64,000 nucleotides of DNA from Tretioscincus oriximinensis (Eukaryota > Chordata > Lepidosauria > Squamata > Gymnophthalmidae). Shown in pieces: positions 23,682 through 33,719 of the stretch. Below the pieces are notes generated by a model. That model did not search any database. It worked only from the letters and a program-made list of their open reading frames with translations, and was not told the DNA's origin. Made by a program: the position numbers and the translations under genes. The stretch's first letter is position 1; every line of letters starts with the position of its first letter. Location: contig JAJVDF010000002.1 in the NCBI GenBank assembly GCA_022410635.1, forward strand, positions 3,803,558-3,867,557, read 5' to 3'.

Positions 23682-24035
23682 AGAACATAAGAGGAGCCCT
23701 GCTCAATCGGGCCAGATCCCATCTGGTCCAGCAGTCTGTCTCACACAGTGCCCACCAATTGCACTTGGACATCTCAAGCAGAAGAAGGCAAAACTCTCTC
23801 CTGTTCTTGACTCCCTATAAATTGCATTTCAGTAACACTACCTATTGCGCTACCCTGGAGGCAGTATCAAGAGATCCATCCTAGTAGCTATTTATATCCT
23901 TGGCTTCCATGAACTTGTCTAATCTTGACTTAAAGCTATCCAGGCTGCCAGCTGCCGCCACCTCTTCTGGAAGTAAATCCACANACCAATGACCCCCTGG
24001 ATGAAAATCCCAGAATAAATTCTTCTCCTCCTCTT
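23682..24035 (-). mobile_element. CR1 3' fragment
   Basis: AAGAACATAAGAGGAGCCCT to GCTATCCAGGCTGCCAGCTG and AAGTAAATCCACA in antisense. It joins a (CTC)n-rich stretch at 24017-24050. Confidence 0.78.
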
Positions 24036-24132
24036 CCTCCTCTTCCTCAATGTCTTCGACGTTGTTCTGAAAAACTGAGTACAGGGCAAATGCATTCACA
24101 CACTAGCATATAAGACAAACATATTATTTACT

Positions 24133-24215
24133 GTCCAGCAAAGGAGCTAGCAGCACTTTGAGACTAGCTCCTTTGCTGGACTTTCTGCTAGACTAACACG
24201 GCTATTTCTCTGAAA
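24133..24215. mobile_element. Short inverted copy of the Penelope-like repeat
   Basis: GTCCAGCAAAGGAGCTAGCA is followed directly by its inverse AGCTCCTTTGCTGGACTTTC, and the copy ends CACGGCTATTTCTCTGAAAT, the family's terminal sequence. Confidence 0.6.
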
Positions 24216-24632
24216 TTGAATATTATTTACTGGGTAAAGTTAGGAAAAATAAAATTTAAAAATCTGTTGCACAGGCTGGTTTTAGGAGAAATTAATTTGA
24301 AAAAATATGGATCAGATATGGGAAAAAATACAGTAAGCATTTATTACTGCCCTCTTTTGGAACATGCAGGTACTACCAATGTTTTCTTCTTCCTTGGTCA
24401 CAGTCACACAGAAGCTTTTAAACCAACATAGAGGGTTTTTAAAACATATTGTTGATGAACACCACATTGCTATACTTCTTGAACATTTGCATTATTTAAG
24501 GCTCAAAATCTACTAAGCATTCTGTTCCAAAAAGGGATCTAAGACAGGGTTGCACCTGGTGAAAATTCCTCTCTCCTGTAGCCTTTAAAAATGAAAAAAA
24601 ATCCTGTTTTTTATGTGGCAACCCTAATCTAA

Positions 24633-24962
24633 AAAGAAGAAGAACTGGGTTCTTATANCTCGCTTTTCTCACCTTTCAAAGGGACTCAAAGAGGCTTACA
24701 AGGGTATTTTGCCCAAAGGCTTCCATTCTATTTTCCCCACCAAGATGTGGTGGTTCCCATGCATCTACTTGCAATCAGTTGCAATTTCTTGTAATTCTTG
24801 CTTTCGAATAGCTGGGTTGGCTAGAACTACAGGCTAATGGAAGGTGCTCACCCCTCCCCATGTAAGCCTTCGAGTGAAAATTAACCTTGTAAGCACCCCT
24901 AAGTCCTTTGAGAGAAAATGGCAAGTATAAAAAACAGATTCTCCTCCTCCTCTTTCTTCTTC
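24633..24962. repeat. SINE remnants in opposite orientations
   Basis: 24633-24858 is an antisense SINE (AGAAGAAGAACTGGGTTCTT, CTCGCTTTTCTCACC). 24859-24962 is a sense SINE tail (GTAAGCCTTCGAGTG, CCTAAGTCCTTTGAGAG, CTCCTCCTCC). Confidence 0.65.
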
Positions 24963-25012
24963 CCCCCTATCACCAGCTTCTTCACACTCATGTATTATAG
25001 ACTGACCAGAGT

Positions 25013-25075
25013 AAACACACCAAAACTGGGTTTTCTCCCCAAAAAAGGGGGCATCTGGTCAGCCTAATGTATTAC
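25013..25075. repeat. Fold-back element half, GGCTGACCAG family
   Basis: AAACTGGGTTTTCTCCCC, AAAAAAGGGGGCATCTGG and TCAGCCTA are the right-end sequence of the element at 28310-28524. Confidence 0.5.
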
Positions 25076-25540
25076 ACTAGGACAAATAAACCTGGATGTG
25101 TATCAGTGCCACCATTCCTGCATCTCCATACATGTGTGTCACAAGAGCTAAAATGATGATGTGCAGCATATTGTGCTACTCTGTAAATAAGTGCTAGAGA
25201 AGCTGCTTTTTCCCAATGATTTTAAAAGTGCAATATACCTTTATTTTGTGCTTTCCTCACACTAGGATAGCATGAGCGCTGCTGAACCATATGGCAACTA
25301 TGCCATCCTAGCATACGTAGAAGCCCTAATTTGAAACAATTTGTATGGATAGCTCCCATAAGCAACTTCTTGTTAGCAGCAAAGTTGTTTCCATGTGTGG
25401 GACTAAGCACAGATTGGTTAAGAAGGCATCTTCCCAACAAGGCTAACTGCAGTGCAAGCTGGGAGCTGTAGTCTGCAGGGACGGCCCCTGCATAGGCTGG
25501 GCCAAAGGGCCTGCTTGCATTATAATGTTGTAGAACTGTT

Positions 25541-25594
25541 GGTGCAACTGTCCCTATGTATTAGCTTAAGCATATACATAGGGACAATTGCACC
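25541..25594. repeat. Short near-perfect hairpin
   Basis: The 20-nt arms (25541-25560 and 25575-25594) are complementary at 19 of 20 positions around a 14-nt loop. This may be a tiny palindromic MITE or a precursor-microRNA-like hairpin. Confidence 0.6.
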
Positions 25595-25747
25595 TTACCC
25601 TCTGACTCCCTCCAATATGGACTACGCTTCCCAGCAACCCCCACTGCCAGCCAGTGCTCTGAATCGCACGTGAATCTCATAAATTTTGTGAGGTTCTCCA
25701 TTCTCGCACTAGGTATGGCCCTCATGCAGCATCGTACAAGAAAAGTG

Positions 25748-25900
25748 TCAGGGTCGAAGTGACATCACTTCCATTTCCTGCTTCTGGAAAGGGCACCCCA
25801 TGGGGCAGAAGTGACATTACAATGATGTCACTTCCAGTCTCTGCTTCCAAGAATGANGCCCCAGAAGTGATATCACAAAATTTTCACAATACTCACAATT
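25748..25900. repeat. Dispersed repeat with TGATGTCACTTCC motifs
   Basis: AGTGACATCACTTCCATTTC, CTGCTTCTGGAAAGGGCAC and AATGATGTCACTTCCAGTCT recur, with changes, at 38430-38470/38840-38960 and at 63740-63880. An unnamed interspersed repeat. Confidence 0.5.
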
Positions 25901-26094
25901 TTCAGGTTCTGGTGGACGATTTCCATGCCGCACAATTCGCAACTGGTGCCAGCAGCACAGCAAACGCTCCCATTTCTCTTTCTTCACATTTGGACTGCTG
26001 CTACTTTGTGAAGTTGCCAGGCGTCCAAGCTTTTAAATAAGCACCTGTCATCGTGAAAAAAGTCGTAGAAAAGCAGGTAGACATAGAACTAATA

Positions 26095-26191
26095 TAGGCT
26101 GACCTGTTTTTTCAGGGGGAATCCCGGTTTTGCGGTGTCTACCCCACCCACCCGGGGGGAGTGCCATTTCTCCAGTTTTTGCTGAGGAATT

Positions 26192-26192
<1 letters not shown>
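26095..26192. repeat. Fold-back element half, GGCTGACC family
   Basis: ATAGGCTGACCTGTTTTTTC, CCCGGTTTTGCGGTGTCTAC and TTTTTGCTGAGGAATTTT follow the left-half order of the element at 28310-28524. It runs into the (GTT)n array. Confidence 0.55.

Positions 26193-26244
<52 letters not shown>
26193..26244. repeat. (GTT)n microsatellite at gap edge
   Basis: An uninterrupted TTG array of 17 units abuts the N run; it probably caused the assembly break. Confidence 0.9.
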
Positions 26245-27106
26245 NNNNNNNNNNNNNNNNNNNNNNNNNNNNNNNNNNNNNNNNNNNNNNNNNNNNNNNN
26301 NNNNNNNNNNNNNNNNNNNNNNNNNNNNNNNNNNNNNNNNNNNNNNNNNNNNNNNNNNNNNNNNNNNNNNNNNNNNNNNNNNNNNNNNNNNNNNNNNNNN
26401 NNNNNNNNNNNNNNNNNNNNNNNNNNNNNNNNNNNNNNNNNNNNNNNNNNNNNNNNNNNNNNNNNNNNNNNNNNNNNNNNNNNNNNNNNNNNNNNNNNNN
26501 NNNNNNNNNNNNNNNNNNNNNNNNNNNNNNNNNNNNNNNNNNNNNNNNNNNNNNNNNNNNNNNNNNNNNNNNNNNNNNNNNNNNNNNNNNNNNNNNNNNN
26601 NNNNNNNNNNNNNNNNNNNNNNNNNNNNNNNNNNNNNNNNNNNNNNNNNNNNNNNNNNNNNNNNNNNNNNNNNNNNNNNNNNNNNNNNNNNNNNNNNNNN
26701 NNNNNNNNNNNNNNNNNNNNNNNNNNNNNNNNNNNNNNNNNNNNNNNNNNNNNNNNNNNNNNNNNNNNNNNNNNNNNNNNNNNNNNNNNNNNNNNNNNNN
26801 NNNNNNNNNNNNNNNNNNNNNNNNNNNNNNNNNNNNNNNNNNNNNNNNNNNNNNNNNNNNNNNNNNNNNNNNNNNNNNNNNNNNNNNNNNNNNNNNNNNN
26901 NNNNNNNNNNNNNNNNNNNNNNNNNNNNNNNNNNNNNNNNNNNNNNNNNNNNNNNNNNNNNNNNNNNNNNNNNNNNNNNNNNNNNNNNNNNNNNNNNNNN
27001 NNNNNNNNNNNNNNNNNNNNNNNNNNNNNNNNNNNNNNNNNNNNNNNNNNNNNNNNNNNNNNNNNNNNNNNNNNNNNNNNNNNNNNNNNNNNNNNNNNNN
27101 NNNNNN
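26245..27106. other. Assembly gap (862 N)
   Basis: Unsequenced. Open frames spanning it are meaningless. Confidence 0.99.
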
Positions 27107-27815
27107 TCAGAAAATCTGGTCAGTCACTGATACCCATAAAGCCGGAAACCAAACTGCTGGCAGGAGATGAGAAATTGGAAGCCGGTCATTTGTTGTATCT
27201 GACAAACTGGCCCCCAGTCTTCTCCTTCAGCCAACCTGAATCTCTCTGGCCGCTTAAAAAGTGTCCTCAATAAAACAGTCTTAAATGATAAGCGCAATTA
27301 ATAGCAGGACATTAAGTAACTGTTGAGTAATTTATCATTCCTTTTGCCATAAGGTAACTGTGAATCCTGTTAGCTCATTATAAAAAAGGCGTGGATAGCT
27401 GTCCATTTTATGTCTTTCTATTTGAAAGAAATTAGCTTTTTAATTTTTTTAAAAATGTCCTTAAATAATAATAAGGCAGCTTTTGCTCTCAAGCTGTTTA
27501 ATTATACATTTTAAAAGTTGCCTTTGAAGCCGTGGATGGGAGCATAGATGAAACAGCCTCCAGCTGCTCATTAGCATCTCTTCTCTCGGAAGGCAAGAAT
27601 AATTACATTGGCCTGCAATGATGCGAATATTCCTAGAGAGGCCCATAACCATCTTTACTCATCACGTTTCACATTTCACGGGCACCATGGATGACACTGT
27701 GATGGGGATAATAACAGATCACGTTTCACAATGTAGAAAAATACATTCTACAAAGTATAGGGATTCAGAGCTTGGAGGAGTCTATGTTATGGAAGGCTAT
27801 GGAATGCATGAGACT
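27107..27815. other. Unassigned sequence
   Basis: No gene or repeat recognised in this AT-rich stretch. Confidence 0.4.
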
Positions 27816-27823
27816 ATGTACAG

Positions 27824-27978
27824 CAGAGATGTCAAACTGGTGGCCCTCCAGATGTTCTTGAACCACAACTCCCAGAATTCCATTTGGTTTACCAGAGTGA
27901 GCTGCACACTGCTGTGGAATGGAATGTTGGGAGTTGTGGTTCAGGAACATCTGGAGGGCCACCAGTTTGACATCTCTG
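27824..27978. mobile_element. hAT-type palindromic MITE, 155 bp
   Basis: Terminal repeats CAGAGATGTCAAACTGGTGG and CCACCAGTTTGACATCTCTG are followed inward by CCCTCCAGATGTTCTTGAAC and its inverse. The flanks carry a perfect 8-bp duplication ATGTACAG (27816-27823 and 27979-27986), the hAT hallmark. Confidence 0.92.
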
Positions 27979-27991
27979 ATGTACAGTATAT

Positions 27992-28200
27992 ATTCCAGCA
28001 AAGGAGCTAGCAGCACTTTGAGACTAACTTGAGAAAAGTGGTTGGCATAAGCTTTCGTAGACACGTCTACTTCTTCAGATTGTAGACCTGTCTATGAAAG
28101 CTTATGCCAACCACTTTTCTCAAGTTAGTCTCTATAAAGTGCTGCTAGCTCCTTNGCTGGACTTTCTNCTAGACTANCACGGCTATTTCTCTGAAATTGA
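27992..28200. mobile_element. Penelope-like repeat, head-to-head inverted dimer
   Basis: The left arm, CCAGCAAAGGAGCTAGCAGC through TTCTTCAGAT, is followed by the reverse copy from TGTAGACCTGTCTATGAAAG to GCTAGCTCCTT and the CACGGCTATTTCTCTGAAAT end. TACAGTATATAT occurs on both sides (27980-27994 region and about 28203-28214), a 12-bp duplication. Confidence 0.65.
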
Positions 28201-28309
28201 CTACAGTATATATGTGTATGAGAGAAACTAGAAACTTAAAAAAAGATGAAATTTTGAACTTTTAGGAATATCCTCTTCCCTTGAGGTGCATATTGGCGTA
28301 TTCTGTGAC

Positions 28310-28524
28310 AGTGTTGACCAGATGACCCCTTTTGGGGGGGCTGGGGTTGAAAACCTGGTTTTGGTGTGCCTCCCAGTTTTTTCTGAGGAAATTTTTTTTC
28401 AAAAAAATATTTTTTTCAAAATTCTTTTTGTTTTTCATTTTTTTTCCTCAGAAAAAAATGGGAGGCACCCCCCAAATGGGTTTTCAACCCACCCCCCCAA
28501 AATGGGGGTCATCTGGTCAGCCTA
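28310..28524. mobile_element. Palindromic MITE, GGCTGACCAGATGACCCC family (full copy)
   Basis: The left end GTGTTGACCAGATGACCCCT pairs with the right end GGGGTCATCTGGTCAGCCTA. The arms stay complementary through GTTGAAAACC and GTGCCTCCCA to a T/A-rich centre. TGTGAC flanks both ends (28304-28309, 28525-28530), a probable 6-8 bp target duplication. It is the reference copy for halves at 17288, 25013, 26095 and 32311. Confidence 0.72.
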
Positions 28525-28879
28525 TGTGACACAACCATGAATATTTTATGATACATGTAGCTTCACAAAAAGATGNATTTACTGGCTATTTCTGTTTTCT
28601 AAGCAGCTTTTCTTAAAACCTCAAAAGATGTAATTGGAAATTATCAAGCTAAATTCCACAAAGCCACAGCTGCACTTTTAGGCGGAAGTCCATCTGAAGC
28701 ACAGACGGTAAATTTGGGGTGTGTAATACGCAGAAACCTTCCCCTGCCACTACTATAGGTGCTAAAAGATAAGCTGTAGGTGACAAAACCACTTCCCCCA
28801 CAAACCCTCTGGTTTTTCATACTTTAAACCTCCTCTAGTAATGGTTCTGCAGGGATAAAATTTGTTTCAAGAGTACTTT

Positions 28880-28975
28880 AGATATTTTATGTTTTGATTG
28901 CTCTGACCTGCCCCTGGGACTTTTTGGTGAAGGGTGGGATATATATTCTTAGATAAATAATAAATAAGTCAAGTG
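28880..28975 (+). repeat. L2-type 3' end
   Basis: GCTCTGACCTGCCCCTGGGA, GGTGAAGGGTGGGATATATA and an AAATAATAAATAA tail are the usual 3' end of squamate L2-type elements. Confidence 0.6.
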
Positions 28976-29179
28976 TGTTTGCCTATGGNGTTTCTCGGTG
29001 GAGAAGATGCAGGNATGGNAAATGGGTATATTATTATTATCACAATTATTTATATAGCGCTAACAGTGCACTTAGCGCTGTGCAAAGCACATAAAATACA
29101 AGATAAAAACAGAATGTAAAATNCAATATTAATAAAGCAAGCAACNACAAAATTAATATGAAGTAAAATAGGAATACTA

Positions 29180-29578
29180 TACTGCTCAAAACAATTAANG
29201 GAACACTTTTAACACGTTATGTTAAACATAAGAACATAANAAGAGCCATNCTGGATCAGGCCACAGCCCATCNAGTCCAGCATTCTGTGTCACACAGAGG
29301 CCCACCAGATGCACCTGGGCAGCCTGAACAGAGGAAAGCAAAATATGCTCCTGTTCATNACTCCCTGCAAATGGNATTTCAANAGTCCTGCCTGTTGCTC
29401 CATCCGGGAGCCGANATCCAGACAACTATCCTAGTATCCATTTATACCCTTAGTGTCCATAAACCTGTCTAGTCCTGTCTTGAAACTATCCAAGCTGTTG
29501 GCTACTACTACCTCTTCAGGAAGTAAATTCCACAGGCCGATGACCCTCTGGGTGTTCCCTTAATTGTTTTGAGCAGTA
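29180..29578. mobile_element. Tc1/mariner-type element ends bracketing a CR1 fragment
   Basis: Perfect inverted ends (TACTGCTCAAAACAATTAA to GGAACAC at 29180-29206; inverse at 29552-29578) are flanked by TA at 29178-29179 and 29579-29580. Between them is a short remnant, then a minus-strand CR1 3' end (29226-29552) that abuts the right terminal repeat directly. Confidence 0.75.
29226..29552 (-). mobile_element. CR1 3' fragment inside mariner-type ends
   Basis: AACATAAGAACATAANAAGA at the 3' end through CACCAGATGCACCTGGGCAG to GGCCGATGACCCTCTGGGTG, where it stops exactly at the terminal repeat. Confidence 0.85.
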
Positions 29579-29581
29579 TAT

Positions 29582-30085
29582 TCACAACAGGAGAAAATAA
29601 AATGATTGAGAACGGTCCAAAGCTTTCGAGAAGNTAAATGTTTTTAGATCTGGACACCAGGTTGTGAAATGATGGGCAGGAAATGAGTCCCATAGATAAG
29701 GAACCAGAAGGGAAATCGATTTGAGACTAGGATGAACAGACTATCGGTTGAATCGGACACTGAGCCTGAGTGGAATGGATAACGCGGTTTGGCTGATAGT
29801 AAGACACAAGGGAGGAAAGGTATGGAGGGTTAATATTGTGGAGAACCTTAAATGTCAAAACTAAAATCTTAAACTGAATACAGTTTAACAATACAGTTTA
29901 AGAGGTGGGGGGAGGGTGAAATTTCATGCTCTTTCTGTTCCTGAACTACAACTGCCAGCATTCCATTTGGTTCAGGAAGTGGGCAGAATGCTAAGAGTTG
30001 AGAGGTAAGGTGGCTAGAAATTCTGTGACAATGGACCTTTTTAGCTAGTGGACTGCTGTAAATGCTTGACCACTTGGGGTGGATT
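29582..30085. repeat. Unassigned, probably old repeat
   Basis: 29800-29890 (GGTTAATATTGTGGAGAACC, TTAAATGTCAAAAC) resembles an old dispersed repeat whose other part may be the ATTTATATAGCGCTAACAGT tract at 29045-29100. 29930-30000 has a hAT-like ACTACAACTGCCAGCATTCC motif. No gene. Confidence 0.35.
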
Positions 30086-30086
30086 A

Positions 30087-30230
30087 TAAGAACATAAGAG
30101 CCCTACTGGATTTGGCAAGAGCCCATCTAGTCNGGCATTCTGTCTCACACAGAGGCCCACCAGATGCACCTGGGCANTCTGAACAGAGGAAAGCAAAATA
30201 CGCACCTGTTCATGACTCCNTGCAAATGGA
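30087..30230 (-). mobile_element. CR1 3' fragment
   Basis: TAAGAACATAAGAGCCCTAC to CATGACTCCNTGCAAATGG, antisense. Confidence 0.75.
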
Positions 30231-30422
30231 TTGAAGGTGATGTTGCTACCAAAGTGTTAGAAATTGAGATTTTTTTCCCATTGAGGTTACATGGCATAAA
30301 CTGAGATAATTATAGACAACTGAAGATAAAAACTAATATAACACTGGCAATAATTAATTAGTTGAACTAATTATGAAAGTAACTAAAATGCATCAAGTCT
30401 GGGCTGCTAGAAAACAAAACTC

Positions 30423-30458
30423 TGTGACTCACTAGTCNCAGTGAGTCACAGTGAGTCA
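30423..30458. promoter_or_regulatory. Cluster of three AP-1-type palindromes
   Basis: TGACTCA at 30425-30431 and TGAGTCA at 30442-30448 and 30452-30458 match the consensus TRE/AP-1 site; the first two form an 11-bp inverted repeat. A sequence match only; function unknown. Confidence 0.25.
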
Positions 30459-30484
30459 AAATTTTCACTAGTACATATGAAGTC

Positions 30485-30592
30485 ATAGAATCATATAGTT
30501 GGAAGGGACCTCCAGGGTCATCGGGTCCAACCCCCTGCTCGATNCAGGATTCATTAAACCATCCCAGACAGATGACTGTCCAGTCTCTGTTA
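30485..30592 (-). mobile_element. CR1 3' end, classical type
   Basis: CATAGAATCATATAGTTGGA, AGGGACCTCCAGGGTCATC, CCAACCCCCTGCTCGAT and CCATCCCAGACAGATGACTG are the signature of CR1 3' ends. Confidence 0.85.
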
Positions 30593-31315
30593 CTAAAATT
30601 ATTTTACATCCCAGAATGTGACAGACAGGAGCAATTGANGCTTATAGGTTCTCAGCAATTGGGTGCAAAGCATTTCCAAGCATTTATTCCTAATGTAGAA
30701 TTTCCCTTCGAGTCAGAATACCTGTCTGATGACCATCATTACAAGTGAAAAGACTTTGGTCACCTGGAGATACAGGATACAAAGAGTATCCAGATGCTTT
30801 AGTCCTTACTTAATGCACCTCTATAGCTTGCTATTGTCCCTGGATCTTTGCTACTTAAATCTCACCATTTTTCTTCCAATGGTCCACTTTGCAGTTGCCT
30901 TGGGCACAAGTTGTCTTCCTGGCCCAATCTGCCTTATTTTGCAACCCACTTCCTTGTGTTCAAACATTCTTGCAATGAGGAAGGAACTATGTTATGGCTG
31001 AAAGGAAAANAAAGAAATTATTTTTTNAAAAAGAAATAAAACCCATCCATCTTAATTGTTGCTCTTTTAATGCCTATATTGCCCATTNCTTAGCTCGGAC
31101 ATATCTGTGTCCNGNGCTCNCATATCAGCTATCAAACGCTCCNGTGGCTTCCTTAAACTGACTTGGCACAGCAGCAGCCTTCCCAGCTGACATCACAAGA
31201 AGAAAATTGTTATTTTCAAGGCTCAGTCCATTCTGGGGAAAGTCAGATTTGTGAATCACATAAATGTAAAATCCCAAGTGGGATCTATCTAATGGTTGCA
31301 TACTTGGCTTTAGAG

Positions 31316-31503
31316 CAGACCTGGGCAAGGGGCGGCCTGAGGGCCACATGCNGCCCTCCTACTGTCTCTGACNGGCCCGCCCCTCTTAGCTCAGAGTTAT
31401 ATACAGTATTGGGTAGAACTGAGTTAACTATATTAGTCCGGCCCTCTAAAACCACCCCAATTTCTCATNTGGCCCCTTGGGAAAAATTAATTGCCCACCC
31501 CTG
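31316..31503. mobile_element. hAT-type MITE, 188 bp
   Basis: Ends CAGACCTGGGCAA and TTGCCCACCCCTG, with a perfect 8-bp duplication CTTTAGAG at 31308-31315 and 31504-31511. Internal GGGCCACATG and GGCCCCTTGG segments match the common GGCCC-rich hAT mini-elements of reptiles. Confidence 0.9.
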
Positions 31504-31892
31504 CTTTAGAGGGTGGCTCAGAAGAGTTAAGATAGAACCATTGAAAGGTTATGGCAGTGCCTGCATCTCAAGAAGCAGACTTGTCTATGAAAGCTCATCC
31601 TGCCTGCCTTTTTCTTTACTAGTCTCTAAGGTGCTACGGAGGAACCTCCCCCCATAAAAGTGCCTACATGGAGGAAAAGATATTATTTTCTCAGACAAAG
31701 AATGAACAGGNACATCTTCTGGAACAAAGCCAGAGTTGATCTGGTCTTATGGTTAGAGTGTCAGACACTTATTTGGTTCTGGTAGCCTCAGGCACACATT
31801 AGACAACCCTGAACTGAAAGATGCACAAAGAAGAAAGGAAAANCATAAGGGAAAACACATAGTTTGTTAAATTTGATGAGTCTCCCTCAAAA

Positions 31893-32042
31893 TAGGCCAG
31901 CAACAGGGGCTTGTAGCACTTGGAGACTAACAGGAGAAAGGTTGGTGGCATGAGCTTTCATAGACACNTCTACTTCTTCAGATGCGAGCCCCCTTGCCGG
32001 GCTTTCTAGACTAACTAAGACGGCTATTTCTCTGAAATCAAC
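31893..32042. mobile_element. Penelope-like repeat, rearranged short copy
   Basis: GGCCAGCAACAGGGGCTTGT, ATGAGCTTTCATAGACAC, CTACTTCTTCAGATGCGAG, then the terminal GACGGCTATTTCTCTGAAAT. Internal sequence is missing relative to the long copies. Confidence 0.6.
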
Positions 32043-32310
32043 TCCCTTAAAACACCCATTGTGGGAAGGTCTCCTTACGACCACCAGGTGGCGATAAAGG
32101 CTGTGTGTGGTCTGTCACAAAGCCCGTAGAGTACCAACGGTTGCTTAGGCGTTTCGCCTTTATGGTTTGATTGATGAAATGTTGAATATATGCTAAGATT
32201 TTTCCAGTGCAAACATAACTGTGCCCAAACCAAATGCTTGCAGTTAATATAATTACAGCAGCATTCCATTAGGAAATAGCAGTTAGGACATAATTTACTG
32301 GGGCTTTCTA

Positions 32311-32394
32311 GGGTGGGCTGACCAGATGACCCCTTTGAGGGGTTGAAAACCTGGTTTTGAGGTGCCTCCCGGTTTTTTGCTGAGAATTTTTTTT
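32311..32394. repeat. Fold-back element half, GGCTGACCAG family
   Basis: GGGCTGACCAGATGACCCCT, TTGAAAACCTGGTTTTGAGG and TGCCTCCCGGTTTTTTGCTG match the left half of the element at 28310-28524. Confidence 0.65.
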
Positions 32395-32469
32395 TTCGTG
32401 ATATAATTCTGCAGAGCAACCAGTAACATGCTAGGATTGTGAAGTGTATTGGAAAATCACATGAGAAAT

Positions 32470-32700
32470 TGGTGCAAAAAGTCAAAGGAGAGCTACTAAG
32501 ACTGAGCGGTTTTATAGAGGAACAGTTAAAGAATCAGGGAATGTTTAGTTTGCAAAAGAGAAGATGGAGAGGACGCTGTCATAGTGTAGAGGGATCAGCC
32601 TTATTCCCACTTCCACAAGGAAGGACTAGAAGCAACAGGATGGAAGTGCAAGGAAATAGATACAGATTAGATATTTTAAAAAAACCTTTCTGATAGGAGG
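32470..32700 (+). mobile_element. Old CR1 coding fragment (C-terminal part)
   Basis: Translation gives remnants of GLFSLQKRRWRGR, then LFPLPQGRTRSN and NRYRLDI, resembling the end of classical CR1 ORF2. Diverged. Confidence 0.45.
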
Positions 32701-32934
32701 GGAGATTAACCAGTGAAATAGATGGGACACCCATCTATTTTGGATTAAAAGTACAGTTCATATCTGTTCCCAGCTTGCGATTCCATGTTTCTAATTATGA
32801 CATTATTGCAGAGTCACCAATTCCATTTATAAAATCTGTGTGGAAAAAGTTTCTAAGAGCAATACTGTTGCTATTGGGTATTGTAATAATTTAGGGTGGC
32901 AATTTGCACCAAATATAAAGTGAAATTAAAGCCT

Positions 32935-33190
32935 ATAAGAACATAAGAAGAGCCATACTGGATCAGGCCACAGCCCATCAAGTCCAGCATTCTGTGTCAC
33001 ACAGAGGCCCACCAGATGCACCTGGGCAGTCTGAACAGAGGAAAGCAAAATATGCTCCTGTNCATNACTGCCTGCAAATGGTATTTCAGGAGTCCTGCCT
33101 GTTGCTCCATCCCAGAGGCAAGATCCAGACATCCATCCTAGTATCCATTTATACCTTTGGTGTCCATAAACCTGTCTAGTCCTATAAGAA
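32935..33190 (-). mobile_element. CR1 3' fragment
   Basis: TATAAGAACATAAGAAGAGC through CATCAAGTCCAGCATTCTGT to TGTCCATAAACCTGTCTAGT, antisense, well preserved. Confidence 0.88.
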
Positions 33191-33371
33191 CATAAGCCTG
33201 TCGAATCAGAACTAGGCAAAATGAAGATGGTCTATGAGGAGTGTGTCTGCAGCCTCAGAATAAAAACGTCTCTTAAGCTGTTGCCTAGGATTGTAGCAAT
33301 GGTGAGAAATTAATATTGGTGTTTGATAGAAACCTGTAGAGAATGTGTCACAAGAGCCAGTTGCTGTCTGT

Positions 33372-33549
33372 GGCCTTATCTACACCATGCATTATTCCAG
33401 GATTTTTATTCTTGGAATGGAGGGCTGTCATCTGCATGCTATTGCAGAATATGGCAAACCCAACATGAGACCCACCATAGTCTGCAATGCATACAGATGA
33501 CAAGCCCTAATTCTGGAATATGTTCTAGAATAATGCCCAGCCTAGACAG
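33372..33549. repeat. Fold-back element
   Basis: GGCCTTATCTACACCATGCA and TATTCCAGG at the left pair loosely with TTCTGGAATATG, AGAATAATGCCC and CTAGACAGGGGC at the right. The internal CATCTGCATG/CATACAGATG is also inverted. Same family as 56812-56980. Confidence 0.5.
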
Positions 33550-33562
33550 GGGCTGTGTCTCA

Positions 33563-33715
33563 GTTTTTACTATTGGCCTTCCTGCACTAGGTTTTAAATT
33601 GGGATATATTTTGGAATAGGAACTGCTATTCATATGCCATTGGAACCTGCCATAGCCTACACTAGCACACAGATATCAGCCCCTTATTCCAAGATATATC
33701 CCAAAACCAAGCCTA
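33563..33715. repeat. Fold-back element, adjacent copy
   Basis: TTGGGATATATTTTGGAATA at about 33599 pairs with TATTCCAAGATATATCCCAA at about 33685-33705. It lies end-to-end with the previous element. Confidence 0.5.
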
Positions 33716-33719
33716 CTGC

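Noticed and set aside
26130..27273. Very long open frames of 312-370 residues across the first gap
   Set aside because: They are made of Ns and a GTT microsatellite (poly-Cys, Val or Leu), with no real coding content.
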